Below, piece after piece: positions 62,673-64,000 of a stretch of 64,000 nucleotides of DNA. Both the position numbers and the translations under genes were made by a program. The first letter of the stretch is position 1, and each line of letters begins with the position of its first letter. The stretch is from Setaria digitata (lineage: Eukaryota; Nematoda; Chromadorea; Rhabditida; Setariidae). The stretch is from contig RCAB01000034.1 of the NCBI GenBank assembly GCA_003640385.1, positions 186,001 to 250,000 on the forward strand, read 5' to 3'. The notes beneath the pieces were generated by a model. That model did not search any database and was not told the origin of the DNA. It saw nothing but the letters and a program-made list of their open reading frames with translations.

Positions 62673-63058
62673 GCTGCTACTACTACTGCTACTGCTGCTG
62701 CTACTACTACTGCTACTGCTGCTGCTACTACTACTGCTACTGCTGCTGCTACTACTACTGCTACTGCTGCTGCTACTACTACTGCTACTGCTGCTGCTAC
62801 TACTACTGCTACTGCTGCTGCTACTACTACTGCTACTGCTGCTGCTACTACTACTGCTACTGCTGCTGCTACTACTACTGCTACTGCTGCTGCTACTACT
62901 ACTGCTACTGCTGCTGCTACTACTACTGCTACTGCTGCTGCTACTACTACTGCTACTGCTGCTGCTACTACTACTGCTACTGCTGCTGCTACTACTACTG
63001 CTACTGCTGCTGCTACTACTACTGCTACTGCTGCTGCTACTACTACTGCTACTGCTGC
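62673..63058. repeat. Pure 24-bp minisatellite of GCT and ACT triplets
   Basis: About 16 head-to-tail copies of a 24-bp unit made of (GCT)3 (ACT)3 GCT ACT, with no visible unit-to-unit variation. Because the period is a multiple of three and stop codons are absent, several frames are open on both strands (Ala/Thr, poly-Leu, Cys/Tyr; Ala/Val on the minus strand). These open frames are a by-product of the repeat. No flanking coding evidence ties it to a gene. Confidence 0.95.
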
Positions 63059-63883
63059 CTTCGCATGTGGAGTAGTTCGCATCACATTACTTATTTAGGC
63101 GACACTATAAATTTAGACACATACGTCGTAATACGTAGATGTATGTAGATGCACGCCTTGCCTCTGCTCAGAAAGCCATTATTCGAGCCATCCAATTTGG
63201 ACAAGCAATTTTGCGGCATCCCAAAAGATTCATTGTTGGAAGGAACGCACTTCTCCGTCGCCACATTCATTGTGATCTGTGTACCATCTGTTGGTAGGCT
63301 AGTCGGCACTCCCTGTAACCCTTCGCCGAGCAGCGATCCTTTTCTTCTCTTCCGATATTTTTACCAATCTGAGTTCATGCAAACTGTATGATTGTGCCTT
63401 CAGTTGCCTGTTCCGTTGTGCGCTAGTCCACTGGGGACACATTTGCAAGTATCGTCCGTTCATGTGCCAGGCCGAGAACTCTCAAACTGGATAACTGTGC
63501 CCGGAGAAGAGCCGAAGCAGGCAGACTTTTCCAAGATGCATTTTGTTCTTTGCATTTCTATATTTCTTGCTTCCTATTCTTTATTGTACTTGCAAGCCTT
63601 GCAGGAAAGCTTATTGAGAACTGCCTGGAATGTTCACTGCTTTCCATGTTTTTTCTTTTTTCTGACGCCTGATGCAGGCTAGTTTTAAATCCTCTTATCA
63701 TCTTTTTCTTATTGATCCCTTTCAAGTTCGGAACGTATCAATAATTTCTCCCTTAGCTTTTGTTCTGAAATATCCAGTAGGCCCAGTTCTTAAGACTGCT
63801 TTGATCAAATGTTCTCACCATGTGGAGTTTTTCATCGGAAGTTGAAAAATGAAAAAACTACTTTACAAAAAGAAGAAACTCAC
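63059..63883. other. Interval between minisatellite and right-edge exon
   Basis: About 820 bp, less AT-rich than most intergenic DNA here. Short frames are open on both strands (for example 63392-63682 plus, 63091-63309 minus) without recognisable motifs. It may be intron of the minus-strand gene suspected at the edge. Confidence 0.4.
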
Positions 63884-63995
63884 TCGTCATCAGATAATCT
63901 GCTTCTTTGTGACGAACAACTTCCGCTGCTAAAGTAGCATTTCCATTCCAAAACTCACTTCGAAAGTATTGAATTTTGATCAGCAGAGTCAGTAA
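63884..63995 (-). CDS. Possible exon of an unidentified minus-strand gene
   Basis: A 112-nt segment between acceptor ATTAG (64000-63996) and donor GTGAGT after 63884. It is open for 37 codons plus one base and includes YFRSEFWNGNATLAAEVVRH and KEADYLMT. The peptide looks like folded protein rather than low complexity. I do not recognise the family, and no following exon was located with confidence, so it may be an internal exon of a gene entering from the right. Confidence 0.4.
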
Positions 63996-64000
63996 CTAAT

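Noticed and set aside
62582..63148. Long open frames on both strands (Ala/Val, Ala/Thr, poly-Leu, Cys/Tyr proteins)
   Set aside because: All arise from the stop-free 24-bp triplet repeat; no conserved flanks, splice sites or start context support a gene.
1..64000. CRISPR arrays, bacterial operons, integrated virus or transposase genes
   Set aside because: None seen; the gene content and splice structure are consistently nematode nuclear.

Overview
The window looks like chromosomal DNA of a nematode. It is AT-rich by eye and consists of intron-rich genes with short T-rich acceptors (TTTCAG or TTTTAG). The myosin regulatory light chain and trehalose-6-phosphate synthase are of nematode type, and several genes have a spliced-leader-like acceptor a few bases before the ATG. 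A filarial or related parasitic species fits the intron density and AT richness, but the species cannot be fixed from sequence alone. All exon boundaries were read by eye from splice motifs, reading phase and family similarity; no searches were run.

Layout. (1) 1-11558, minus strand: the middle part of a phospholipase C-epsilon (plc-1 type) with CDC25/RasGEF, PH-like, EF-hand-like, catalytic X and start of Y regions. It runs off the left edge before the C2 and RA regions. Phase-compatible candidate exons upstream (13728-20421) may extend its N-terminus. (2) 23160-24130: the divergent interval between plc-1 and tps, with a 36-bp CRE-like palindrome, a pyrimidine-rich tract and a short GGGTC repeat. 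(3) 24136-33005, plus strand: a large bimodular trehalose-6-phosphate synthase (GT20 plus HAD phosphatase-like domain) in about 27 exons. (4) 33006-39491: gene-poor, with one possible orphan exon. (5) 39579-41180, minus: muscle myosin regulatory light chain. (6) 41217-50198: about 9 kb of AT-rich DNA with simple repeats and a nested inverted repeat. (7) 50199-53170, minus: calsequestrin. (8) 53178-57055: no recognisable gene. (9) 57056-60448, minus: a CCDC22 homologue. (10) 60449-64000: short tandem duplications, a very pure 24-bp minisatellite (62673-63058) and a possible exon of another minus-strand gene at the right edge.

Three of the five genes belong to calcium and muscle physiology: PLC-epsilon makes IP3, calsequestrin buffers lumenal calcium, and the regulatory light chain sits on myosin. 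TPS makes the main nematode blood and stress sugar, and CCDC22 belongs to the CCC/Commander endosomal recycling machinery. They are separate transcription units, not an operon.

No clearly new biological system was found. The most checkable oddities are three candidate GC-AG introns (one in csq, two in ccdc22), one tps intron whose junction does not fit GT-AG in frame, a HAD domain in TPS that keeps the catalytic motifs, the CRE-like palindrome, and the homogeneous 24-bp array.
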